A stretch of 64,000 nucleotides of DNA from CAZRQL01 sp964602415. Lineage in GTDB: Bacteria; Bacteroidota; Bacteroidia; Cytophagales; Flammeovirgaceae. The notes under the pieces were generated by a model. That model did not search any database. It was not told where the DNA came from and saw only the letters and a program-made list of their open reading frames with translations. Shown piece by piece: positions 33,300 through 41,561 of the stretch (the first letter of the stretch is position 1; each line of letters opens with the position of its first letter). The DNA lies in assembly GCA_964602415.1 (NCBI GenBank), contig CAZRQL010000011.1:30739-94738 (forward strand), read 5' to 3'. The position numbers and the translations under genes were made by a program.

Positions 33300-34541
33300 T
33301 TAAGCAAATTGCACTTTATTTCTATTCAAATAAAAAAACAGGTACACAATACAAATTGCATTCATTGCGGCGCAAACCGAATACACCAAAGAAAAGTTTG
33401 CAGGGTTGTTGGCGTACAAGAAGCCGCTGATAAAAGCCCCCGAGCCTATCCCCAGCTCCAAAGAGATGAACATGGTCGAAACAGCGCGCCCCCTGTGGTC
33501 GGGCAAGGCCAAATCAATCGTCCAAGCCGTAACCATGGTGGCGTTGATGCCCACCCCAAAACCATACACCACCGCCGCCCACAAAATCAGCTCAGGCATA
33601 CGGCTCAAAGCCAACAACAGCATGGCAATAACCACAAACAAATTGCCGGCAATAAGCAACTGAGGCCGCCCGTAACGGTCTGAGATTTTGCCCGAAATAA
33701 GCCGCATAAGGATGGAAGAAAATGTGAACACAGTCATAAAAATAGCCTTGTTGCCCCAACCAAACAGGTACTTGGGGTCTGAAAGGCCAATGTACTCAAC
33801 AAAGTCAGGCGTGGTGGTCAGTACCGCCCCAAAAGCAAAAGCAGCAAAAATGATGGTGATAAAAACCGGCATGACACGAGGCTCAAAAACTTCTTCTGGC
33901 TTGATTTTCAAAAGATTGCCTTTGAATTTTTGGGGAAAAGGCAAGGTCTCCTCTATGGCCAAGAGCATCAGTAAAGACATCAGCCCCACCGCCGCTGACA
34001 CCCCAAACATCACATCGAAAGAATAGGCTTTGACCAGAGTGCTACCCACAAAAGGCCCCAAAGACATGCCCACCCCCGAAGTCAGCCCCATAATCCCCGA
34101 AGCCTCACCCCTTCGGCTCACCGGAACAATATCTGCCATCACGGCATTTGTGCCCGTAGGGGCAAAGCCAACAGCAAAACCATGCAAAAAGCGCAGGGCA
34201 AAAAAACCAAAAACCCCTACCGTAAAGCCATAAAGCGAAGAGCACACAATGCCCAGCGCAAGCCCAAAAAAAATCACCGGCCTACGGCCAACTTTGTCGG
34301 CAAGTTTGCCGCTGAAAGGACGGGAAATAGCCGCCGAAATGGTAAATATCCCAATAATCAAGCCTTTGTAAGCCTCACCGCCCATCAAAGAAAGATAAGC
34401 CGGAAGTTCGGCAAGCAACATATTGAAACTGATAAAGAACAGAAAAGTGCCCGCCAATAAAACATTAAACTGTAAAGTAAAAATGCGAGGTTGCTGTAAA
34501 GAATCCAAACCTTTAAATTTGTGCAAATCTAATGCCCACAA
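33300..34541 (-). CDS. MFS transporter
   Basis: 413 residues from ATG 34541 with 12 hydrophobic segments. The MFS loop 2-3 motif is clear, GKLADKVGRRPVIFFGLALG (about 95-115), with its weaker repeat GKISDRYGRPQLL in the second half, and FGVGINATMVTAWTIDL. Substrate unknown; sugar- or drug-efflux-type exporters share this pattern. The start is uncertain: a TAGATTTG -7 box at 34524-34531 lies inside the first codons, so a TTG at 34508 (LDSLQQPRIFTLQF) may be the real start. Divergent from the secreted NPGFEE protein gene (34563). Confidence 0.85.
   Translation of the reverse strand: MWALDLHKFKGLDSLQQPRIFTLQFNVLLAGTFLFFISFNMLLAELPAYLSLMGGEAYKGLIIGIFTISAAISRPFSGKLADKVGRRPVIFFGLALGIVCSSLYGFTVGVFGFFALRFLHGFAVGFAPTGTNAVMADIVPVSRRGEASGIMGLTSGVGMSLGPFVGSTLVKAYSFDVMFGVSAAVGLMSLLMLLAIEETLPFPQKFKGNLLKIKPEEVFEPRVMPVFITIIFAAFAFGAVLTTTPDFVEYIGLSDPKYLFGWGNKAIFMTVFTFSSILMRLISGKISDRYGRPQLLIAGNLFVVIAMLLLALSRMPELILWAAVVYGFGVGINATMVTAWTIDLALPDHRGRAVSTMFISLELGIGSGAFISGFLYANNPANFSLVYSVCAAMNAICIVYLFFYLNRNKVQFA
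34524..34531 (-). promoter_or_regulatory. -7 box TAGATTTG inside the annotated MFS start
   Basis: A perfect TAnnTTTG on the minus strand, located 10-17 nt downstream of ATG 34541. If used, the MFS mRNA starts near 34517 and translation would begin at a non-ATG codon such as TTG 34508. Confidence 0.35.
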
Positions 34542-34562
34542 ACCAAATACCCATTCTCCTAC

Positions 34563-35759
34563 ATGTACCCGCTCAAAAATATAGCCTACTTAATGATGGC
34601 CATTGGGTTGCTTTCCACAAAACTATCCGCACAAAATCTTGTACCCAATCCGGGTTTTGAAGAGTTTGAGGGAGATTCCTTAAACCCTAATATGGATGGA
34701 GTAGCCCACTGGTTCAACCTCAACCAAACACGCAAAAAAGCCCCTTACGGCACACCCGATTTTGTTTTCCTCAAAGACCCAAAATCCAAACCCACTTATG
34801 AGCCTTACGAAGGGCATGCCATGTGCGGATTTATTACCTATTGGGCAAGGCTGTACAGCTACCGCGAATACTTGGGCGTGCAACTCATTGAGTCACTGAA
34901 AATAGGGAAAAAGTACGAATTGGTTTTTTACTTATCCAGCGGCAAAGGAACAGGCTTCTCCAGCGCGGGAACCGATGGCATAGGGGCACTGTTTACCACC
35001 TTCAAACCCGAACAAAAACGCTATGAAGTGCTTGCCTTCAAACCTCAGTTCATTTCCAAGGAAATCATCTATACCAACTTTTGGAAAAAAGTCATGGTAG
35101 TGTTTGAGGCGGATTCGGCTTATCGCTACCTGACGATAGGCTCTTTTCTAAACGACTACCAAACTTTGGTATCAACCTACAAAAGCACCGATGACCTGCA
35201 AGCCTATTATTTTATTGATAACGTAAGTCTTGAAGAACTCACAGAGAAGAAGCCTGAAGTTGAGCAGCGACCAAGTGCTCAGATAGTTGAAAATAAACCA
35301 ACTGTGCAGGAAGAAAAACCTGCCCCAACCTCCAACTACATAGCTTTTGCTTTTTTGGAAGCGCCAACTGAACAGCCTGCAAATCAAAAAAATACCCCAC
35401 CCGAATCACTGGGCGACAGGGCTGTTTATCGACAAGCGCGCTGGCAAACCAACGACCTGACCTTGACGGCCTACATCTGGGACAGCGAAGGCGTGGACGG
35501 CGACCGGGTTTCCCTCAAACTCAACGACGAGTGGATATGCCAAGACCAACTGCTTACCGCCAAAAAACTCAAATTCCAACTCAACCTACTACCCAACGAT
35601 GCCAACTTTATCATCTTGTACGCCAATAGCTTAGGAACTTCGCCGCCTTGTACGGTTACGCTTTTGCTCAAATCAAAGAAAGAGAGCAAAAAAATCATGC
35701 TCCGCTCCGACCTCAACAAGTGCGGAGCCATCCAAGTCAACCAAGGCAAATCAGATTAG
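34563..35759 (+). CDS. Secreted NPGFEE-domain protein with C-terminal beta module
   Basis: 398 residues. Signal peptide about 1-23 (ends KLSAQ), then the N-terminal beta-sandwich that starts NLVPNPGFEEFEGDSL and ends YYFIDNVSLEEL (about 24-225), as in Bacteroidota OmpA-type and adhesin-like proteins. A Pro/Glu/Lys-rich linker (about 226-290) follows, then a ~100-residue beta domain with LTAYIWDSEGVDGDRVSLKL (310-329), FIILYANSLGTSPPC and a Leu-rich end. This C-terminal module is known in the phylum with other partners; its ligand is unknown. No OmpA domain is present. Its stop overlaps the convergent pyc stop by 4 nt. Confidence 0.75.
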   Translation: MYPLKNIAYLMMAIGLLSTKLSAQNLVPNPGFEEFEGDSLNPNMDGVAHWFNLNQTRKKAPYGTPDFVFLKDPKSKPTYEPYEGHAMCGFITYWARLYSYREYLGVQLIESLKIGKKYELVFYLSSGKGTGFSSAGTDGIGALFTTFKPEQKRYEVLAFKPQFISKEIIYTNFWKKVMVVFEADSAYRYLTIGSFLNDYQTLVSTYKSTDDLQAYYFIDNVSLEELTEKKPEVEQRPSAQIVENKPTVQEEKPAPTSNYIAFAFLEAPTEQPANQKNTPPESLGDRAVYRQARWQTNDLTLTAYIWDSEGVDGDRVSLKLNDEWICQDQLLTAKKLKFQLNLLPNDANFIILYANSLGTSPPCTVTLLLKSKKESKKIMLRSDLNKCGAIQVNQGKSD

Positions 35760-38700
35760 TCCATTACCAGCACCAAGTCATCTTGCGCTACCATAGCACC
35801 TTTCTCCAGCACCACTTTTGAGACCTTGCCCGGGGCTGTGGCCACTATGGTACTCTCCATTTTCATGGCTTCTATCACAAAAAGCGGTGTGTTTACGGCC
35901 ACTGTATCCCCGGCTTTGACCATTACGTCAGAGAGTTTGCCCTGAAGTGGTGCGCCGATATGGGTGGGGTTGGAAAGGTCGGCTTTGAGATTGAGGACTT
36001 TTTTGGAGGCCACATTTCTATCCCTTATCGAAAGTTGGCGGGTGCTGCCGTTAAGCTCAAAGATAACGCGCCTCATGCCGTCTTCGTCGGGTTTGCCTAT
36101 ACTCACCAACTTGATAATTAAAACTTTACCTTCTGCTATTTTACAGATAATTTCCTCGTCTTCTTGCATACCGTAAAAGAAGGTAGGAGTAGGCAAGTAC
36201 GAAACATCGGCATATTGGCGGTAAAAGGTGTAAAACTCTTCAAAAACTTTAGGATAGAATTTGTAAGAAAGAAAATCCAATTCGTCGCAGTATTTGTCAA
36301 ACTTGTTTTGAAAGTCCACAAACTCAGTTTCAAAGTCTATGGGTTTGAGGTGGGCATTGGGCAAATCGGTATAGGGCTGCTCGCCTTTGAGCACGATTTG
36401 CTGCAACTTTTCAGGAAAACCGCCATAAGGCTGCCCCAAGTCGCCCCTTAGCATCCCTTTTATTGATTCGGGAAAAGAAAGCAAGTGGCCTTTTTCGAGT
36501 ATGTCCTGTTCTGTCAAATCATTGGCCGTCATAAACAAAGCCAAATCTCCCACCACCTTAGAGCTGGGGGTTACTTTGACAATATCGCCGAAAAGCCTGT
36601 TGGCCACCGCATAATTTTTCTTGATTTGTTCAAACTTTTCTTCCAAGCCCAAACCACGTGCCTGAGGGCGCAAATTCGAATATTGCCCGCCGGGGATTTC
36701 GTTTTCATAGACTTCGGCGGTGCCGGCTTTTAGTTCGCTTTCAAAGGGGTAGTAGTATTCGCGTACATCTTCCCAGTAGCGCGAAAAGCCGTTGAGGGTT
36801 TCCAAGTTGACGGGGTTGTGGCGGTGGTGGTACTGCATAAAAGCCACGATAGAGTTGAAATTGGGCTGAGAGGTCAGCCCTGACATAGAGGCCAAAGCCA
36901 CGTCTATCACGTCCACGCCGGCCTCGATGGCTTTGAGGTAGGTGGCCGCTTGGATGGAAGACGTGTCGTGTGTGTGCAGGTGGATGGGCATGTGGACGGT
37001 GTTTTTTAGCTCGCCTATCAACACCTCTGCTGCATAAGGTTTCAGCAGCCCCGCCATGTCTTTGATACAAAGCAGATGCGCCCCTTCGTCTTCAATCTTT
37101 TTGGCCAAATCGAGGTAGTAGTGAAGGTTGTATTTGTTTTCGCCTGTGTTCAAAATATCGCCTGTGTAGCAGATACAGGCTTCGGCCAGCGCGCCTGTGC
37201 GCTCCCTGACGGCACGGATGCTGACTTTCATGCCCTCCAGCCAGTTGAGCGAGTCGAATATCCTAAAAATATCAATCCCGTTTTCCCATGATTTTTCTAT
37301 AAACCGCTCTATCAAATTGTCGGGGTAGGCGGTATAGCCCACGGCATTGGAGCCGCGTATGAGCATTTGGAGCAAAATATTTGGAATGGCTTTGCGGATA
37401 CGTTGCAGCCTCTGCCAGGGGTTTTCTTTCAAAAACCTCATGCACACGTCAAAAGTAGCCCCTCCCCAAACTTCCATCGAAAAGACTTCAGGGTGGTTTT
37501 TGGCAAAACTCTCGGCCACCCGTCTGATGTCTTCGATTCTCACGCGGGTAGCCAGCAGAGACTGGTGGGCATCGCGGAAGGTCGTATCGGTGTAATGGAT
37601 TCGGGTGTCGTTTTTGAGCCATTGCACAAAGGCCTCCCTGCCCATTTCGTTGAGCAGGTCTTTGGTTCCTTTGGGGTAGGACTGCATTTTGGAAAACTCG
37701 GGCACTTGGGGCGTTCTGAATGTTTTGTTTGGGTCTATGCGGCTCACATCGGGGTTGCCGTTGATGGTAACATCGGCCACATAAGCCAGCAAACGGGTAG
37801 CCCTGTCTTGGGGTTTGGTGATATTGAAAAGCTCAGGGTGGTCGGCTATAAAATTGACCCGCGCCTGTCCGCGCCTAAACACAGGGTGGGAAATGACATT
37901 GAGCAAAAAGCCTATGTTGGTCTTGACCCCCCGTATCCTGAACTCTATCAGCGAGCGGTACAGTCGGTCGCTTGCCCCCGAAAGGGTGCGCCCGCTGGCC
38001 GAAATTTTGACCAGCATCGAATCGAAAAAAGGCGAAACCGTAGCTCCTTGGTAGCAGCTTCCCTCGTCGAGCCTGATGCCAAAACCGCTGGCGTTGCGGT
38101 AGGCGATGATTTTGCCGTAGTCGGGTTGGAAATTGTTTTCGGGGTCTTCGGTGGTGATGCGGCACTGGATGGCGTAGCCGTTGCACTGGATGTCTTGCTG
38201 TCCCCAGATGTAAATCTGGTCATCGGAGAGCAAATGCCCCTCAGCAATAAGTATTTGAGAGCGAACAATATCAATCGAGGTAACGACTTCGGTGATGGTG
38301 TGCTCTACTTGGATGCGCGGATTGACTTCGATAAAATAGACCTTTTCCTCGTTGTCCACCAAAAACTCGACTGTTCCCACGTTGTTGTAGTTCACTTTGC
38401 GGCAAATGGCCAGCGCGTAGTTGAACAGCCGCTTGCGGGTCTCGGGGGTGAGCGTTACGCTGGGGGCTATTTCGACCACTTTCTGAAACCTTCTTTGTAC
38501 AGAGCAATCGCGCTCGTAGAGGTGTACCATGTTGCCGTAGTTGTCGGCCATGATTTGCACTTCGATATGCTTGGGGTTTTCGATGTATTTTTCGATAAAA
38601 ATAGTCCCATCCCCAAATGCGTTGAGGGCTTCTTTTTGGGCTTCGGGGAGCATTTTGGCTACCTCACTGCTGTTTTTGGCTATTCTCATGCCGCGTCCGC

Positions 38701-39214
38701 CGCCGCCCGCCGCCGCTTTGAGGATGACCGGAAAGCCAATCCGTTCCGCCTCCGATACCGCCACCTCTACGCCCTGCCCCAAATCAACCTGACTGTCTTC
38801 GATGACGGGCACATTGGCCGCACGGGCTATTTTTTTGGCTGTGATTTTGTCGCCCAGTTGCTCCATGACCTCGGGGCTGGGGCCTACAAAGATAATCCCT
38901 TCTTCCCGACAACGGCGGGCAAATCTCGGATTTTCAGACAAAAAACCATAGCCCGGATGGATGGCATCAACCCCATTTTTTTTGGCTATGTGGATGATTT
39001 CTTCTATATCGAGGTAGGGTTTGAGTGGCTCTTCGTATTTGCCGATGCGGTAGGCTTCGTCTGCCTTGTAGCGGTGCAAAGAGTAACGGTCTTCGTAGGT
39101 GAAAATAGCCACTGTGCTGATTTTGAGTTCAGTAGCGGCTCTCAGTATGCGGATGGCTATTTCGCCTCGGTTGGCGACCATCAGTTTTTGGATGGGGCGA
39201 AGCACTTTTTCCAT
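35756..39214 (-). CDS. pyc: Pyruvate carboxylase
   Basis: 1152 residues, the full single-chain form. Biotin carboxylase (about 8-455): VANRGEIAIRILRAA, KAAAGGGGRGMRI (ATP-grasp loop), ERDCSVQRRFQKVVEIAPS, FIEVNPRIQVEHTITE. Carboxyltransferase (about 535-810): YTDTTFRDAHQSLLATRVR, IKDMAGLLKPYAA, HLHTHDTSS. PYC_OADA domain (about 830-1010), then biotinyl domain with the IEAMKMES motif (biotinylated Lys) near the C-terminus. It carboxylates pyruvate to oxaloacetate in the cytoplasm, feeding the TCA cycle and gluconeogenesis. Codon use here is visibly more GC-rich than in the island just upstream. Confidence 0.97.
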   Translation of the reverse strand: MEKVLRPIQKLMVANRGEIAIRILRAATELKISTVAIFTYEDRYSLHRYKADEAYRIGKYEEPLKPYLDIEEIIHIAKKNGVDAIHPGYGFLSENPRFARRCREEGIIFVGPSPEVMEQLGDKITAKKIARAANVPVIEDSQVDLGQGVEVAVSEAERIGFPVILKAAAGGGGRGMRIAKNSSEVAKMLPEAQKEALNAFGDGTIFIEKYIENPKHIEVQIMADNYGNMVHLYERDCSVQRRFQKVVEIAPSVTLTPETRKRLFNYALAICRKVNYNNVGTVEFLVDNEEKVYFIEVNPRIQVEHTITEVVTSIDIVRSQILIAEGHLLSDDQIYIWGQQDIQCNGYAIQCRITTEDPENNFQPDYGKIIAYRNASGFGIRLDEGSCYQGATVSPFFDSMLVKISASGRTLSGASDRLYRSLIEFRIRGVKTNIGFLLNVISHPVFRRGQARVNFIADHPELFNITKPQDRATRLLAYVADVTINGNPDVSRIDPNKTFRTPQVPEFSKMQSYPKGTKDLLNEMGREAFVQWLKNDTRIHYTDTTFRDAHQSLLATRVRIEDIRRVAESFAKNHPEVFSMEVWGGATFDVCMRFLKENPWQRLQRIRKAIPNILLQMLIRGSNAVGYTAYPDNLIERFIEKSWENGIDIFRIFDSLNWLEGMKVSIRAVRERTGALAEACICYTGDILNTGENKYNLHYYLDLAKKIEDEGAHLLCIKDMAGLLKPYAAEVLIGELKNTVHMPIHLHTHDTSSIQAATYLKAIEAGVDVIDVALASMSGLTSQPNFNSIVAFMQYHHRHNPVNLETLNGFSRYWEDVREYYYPFESELKAGTAEVYENEIPGGQYSNLRPQARGLGLEEKFEQIKKNYAVANRLFGDIVKVTPSSKVVGDLALFMTANDLTEQDILEKGHLLSFPESIKGMLRGDLGQPYGGFPEKLQQIVLKGEQPYTDLPNAHLKPIDFETEFVDFQNKFDKYCDELDFLSYKFYPKVFEEFYTFYRQYADVSYLPTPTFFYGMQEDEEIICKIAEGKVLIIKLVSIGKPDEDGMRRVIFELNGSTRQLSIRDRNVASKKVLNLKADLSNPTHIGAPLQGKLSDVMVKAGDTVAVNTPLFVIEAMKMESTIVATAPGKVSKVVLEKGAMVAQDDLVLVMD

Positions 39215-39291
39215 GATGCGGCGTTTTTTGGCAAGTTATGAAACTCATTGTTTGCTTGCAAACGGTTGCAACGGTTTGTAATAAGCCTTTG

Positions 39292-39936
39292 TCAATTTTC
39301 GAAGTGTTTTTTTATTTCATCGGCTTCAAATAGTAGGAACATTTCACAAATTGCTTTTTCCGGTTTTTCCGAGTCAAACTCTCCCAAATTGGAGGAGTTT
39401 GATATAGCTGTTTTCAGAAGTGGTCTTAGTTTTATGTAAATATCATTGTCTTGTTTAGTGAAATATTTCTTAGTTTTCTCGTAGTCTTTTAAATGTTTTT
39501 TCAATTCAGATTCAGCCTTGTCACAGGTGTCAAAAAGTTTTGAGGTCTTCTCAAAATGCAGTAATAGTCAAAATTCTAAACAAGGATTATTAATGATTAC
39601 AGTAACATTTTTATATTCTTTTTGAAGTTTTCCTCTAAGCTCAATTAAACTCTGCAAAGGTGTTTTCTTGCCTTTTGGAGTTTCTCTCGACTCTTTAATT
39701 ATTGTGTCTAAGTCAACAATCCAAAAAACTTTTGAATACTCACGTTCTGAAAGGTCTGTTACAAGTTTATACTGCTCGTCAATGCTTTTTCTTTGAGGAA
39801 GTTTTGGCTCGATATTTATTTTCAATTGCCGTTCATTACGTTTCAACATTTGCAAATACCAAATTTCAGTTTCCCCATCCACAACAAATGAATATGTTGG
39901 ATCAATCTGATTTCTTATCTTCCTTGATTGTCTCAT
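39292..39936 (-). pseudogene. rloB: RloB family protein interrupted by one in-frame TGA
   Basis: The frame from ATG 39936 to the stop at 39292 is open for 214 codons except for one TGA at 39570-39568. The part before it has VDGETEIWYLQML (Toprim-like Glu), VFWIVDLDTI (DxD) and IINNPCLEF; the part after continues LLLHFEKTSKLFDTC, exactly where the RloB family has NPxxExWLLLHF. So the TGA stands at a Trp codon (TGG), a single G-to-A change. Without read-through the product is 122 residues and lacks the C-terminal third. The start overlaps the rloA-like stop by 4 nt. RloB is the probable effector of an ATPase/Toprim-like pair of AbiL type. A sequencing error is possible. Confidence 0.82.
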
Positions 39937-41231
39937 ATACTCAAATCAATGAAGTTGTCGCCCAAATTTGGTGTCGCTTTTAATTTACCGCTCTTATAGG
40001 CATTGTAAATATTTGTTGTGTTTCTTACTATTGAGCTATCAAAATCAGCTAAAGAAAACAACTCAGTAGAGCATTTTTCATTTTTATCTGTAAACCAAAT
40101 AGCATCATTTCTAAAAATATCTTTATTGTCGAGGATTTCTCTGTTGTGTGTTGTTGCTATTATTTGAGATTTATCGGTATTAAGCAAAAAAGAAAGAATG
40201 AAATGCGCATACAAGTCAGGATGAAGAGATGATTCTAATTCGTCAATTGGAAATGCTGTTGAATTTTTAATTAATAACGCTAGCAATCCTGCAAAACCAT
40301 AGAATCTTTTTGTGCCTTCTGATTCCATTTCAATTGGGAGTGTATATTTTGTTTGGTTTACTGTATGCTCAAACTCGATATTTACAGATGTTATTTTCCC
40401 TTTTTCTTCTAACTTTTTAACTTCATTGTCTGATGCTTTTAGTTGTTTTTTTACAAATTCAATAAAGCCATCCGGAATTTCCTTTTCTTCTTCCTGAATT
40501 ACAATGTCCGAAATATGAAAATCAGCTTTTTTAAGGATATTTATTACATCGAGTTTTGATAATTCTCCCTTGTCAATTTTTGATGTTACAAATCCTTCTA
40601 ATTGTGTTTTTGTGAAAATTAAAGGACGCAAGTAGTTTTTAAACCATTCAACAGCTTCTTTCAGTTCTTTTACATCAACGTTTGTTTTTAGAAATCCGCC
40701 TAAGACCGTGTTGTTCCAAAGTGTATTTGCTTCAAGGTTTTTTTCAATGGTTTTGTCGATTTTAATTTTGTTTCCAAATTTAATCTCGGTGAATTGATTG
40801 TTAATATCTGTTGTTCGCTTATACACGTTGGCTTTATTCGGATTATAAAAGTTAAGCGTCTCATTGACCACCGCTTTTCTAAAAAACTCAACTTCATAAA
40901 AGTACTTTGTGTCGTTTGCTATGAACTCAATACTAATTACAGAGTTTTGATTAGGTGTTTCAGAATCAAACAAAAATGGCTGAAAATCTAATTCATCAGT
41001 TTTTTTGGTTTCAGGCTCTAAAACTATTTTTCTAAGAAATTCAAGTGCTTTTAGAATGGTTGTCTTACCTGAGGCATTGGCTCCGTAGATTAAAGCAATT
41101 TTTAGTAATCTTAGTCCATTTGTGTGAATGATATAACTATTTTCCAAGTGGTCGGATTTGTCAGCTTCAAAGGTTAATGTTTGTTTGTCTTTAATCGAGC
41201 CGAAGTTCTTTATACTAAAGTTGATTATCAT
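39933..41231 (-). CDS. AAA15/RloA-type ATPase (AbiLi-like)
   Basis: 432 residues from ATG 41231 (MIINFSIKNFGSIKDKQTLTF), preferred over 41261 because the -7 box at 41259-41266 lies on that upstream ATG. Walker A IYGANASGKTTIL (about 46-58), Walker B FPIDELESSLHPDL (about 330-343) and the preceding ABC-like region EGTKRFYGFAGLLALL, ending in an SMC/OLD-type head (IIATTHNREIL with switch His). Family: AAA15, the ATPase partner of RloB in AbiL-like abortive-infection systems. It would sense infection and drive or restrain the RloB Toprim-like partner. The region is clearly AT-rich compared with pyc and clpB on either side, so it was probably acquired. Confidence 0.87.
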   Translation of the reverse strand: MIINFSIKNFGSIKDKQTLTFEADKSDHLENSYIIHTNGLRLLKIALIYGANASGKTTILKALEFLRKIVLEPETKKTDELDFQPFLFDSETPNQNSVISIEFIANDTKYFYEVEFFRKAVVNETLNFYNPNKANVYKRTTDINNQFTEIKFGNKIKIDKTIEKNLEANTLWNNTVLGGFLKTNVDVKELKEAVEWFKNYLRPLIFTKTQLEGFVTSKIDKGELSKLDVINILKKADFHISDIVIQEEEKEIPDGFIEFVKKQLKASDNEVKKLEEKGKITSVNIEFEHTVNQTKYTLPIEMESEGTKRFYGFAGLLALLIKNSTAFPIDELESSLHPDLYAHFILSFLLNTDKSQIIATTHNREILDNKDIFRNDAIWFTDKNEKCSTELFSLADFDSSIVRNTTNIYNAYKSGKLKATPNLGDNFIDLSI

Positions 41232-41258
41232 TTTATTTGTCAATTTGTAAATACCCTG

Positions 41259-41266
41259 CAAAAATA
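41259..41266 (-). promoter_or_regulatory. -7 box TATTTTTG of the AAA15/RloB operon
   Basis: A perfect TAnnTTTG on the minus strand, predicted transcription start about 41252, leader about 20 nt to ATG 41231. No distinct -33. Confidence 0.5.
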
Positions 41267-41281
41267 GAAATAAAAAAAGAA

Positions 41282-41561
41282 TAAACTTAAATTACAGGTC
41301 TCATTTTTGAAAAGTACTTTCAAATATTGTGAAAAAACTTCAATCTGTTGGTTTTTTAGGCTTGCAGCCAACAGAAAAACATCATCAAAGAGAGGATTCA
41401 ATTCTAAAAATGACATTTTGACAACATTATAGGCTCTTAAAATCAAGTAATTAAAAATAGCAGCTCAAAAAAATTACCTCTTTGCTGTCATTTTGTCTCA
41501 ATTATCCATTGTATTTGCTCAAGGCAAAAGATTTGATGACATTTGAATAAATATTTCACCG
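41282..41561. other. Non-coding AT-rich gap at the island edge
   Basis: 280 nt between the defence operon and clpB. It contains one inverted repeat TCTGTTGG (41344-41351)/CCAACAGA (41368-41375), no convincing ORF, no tRNA and no obvious direct repeats at the edges that would mark an insertion. No CIRCE or sigma-32-like sequence is seen in front of clpB. Confidence 0.4.

Noticed and set aside
37367..39241. 624-codon open frame on the plus strand opposite pyc
   Set aside because: It is antisense to the biotin-carboxylase part of a clear pyruvate carboxylase; translation is low-complexity and without domains. Long antisense frames are common opposite GC-richer genes.
41344..41375. TCTGTTGG/CCAACAGA inverted repeat as a terminator
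   Set aside because: 16-nt loop and no T-run adjacent on either strand; no gene ends here.
41240..41446. 68-codon minus-strand frame in the gap before the AAA15 gene
   Set aside because: It runs over the -7 box and start of the AAA15 gene, and its sequence is Phe-rich without motif. Treated as non-coding.
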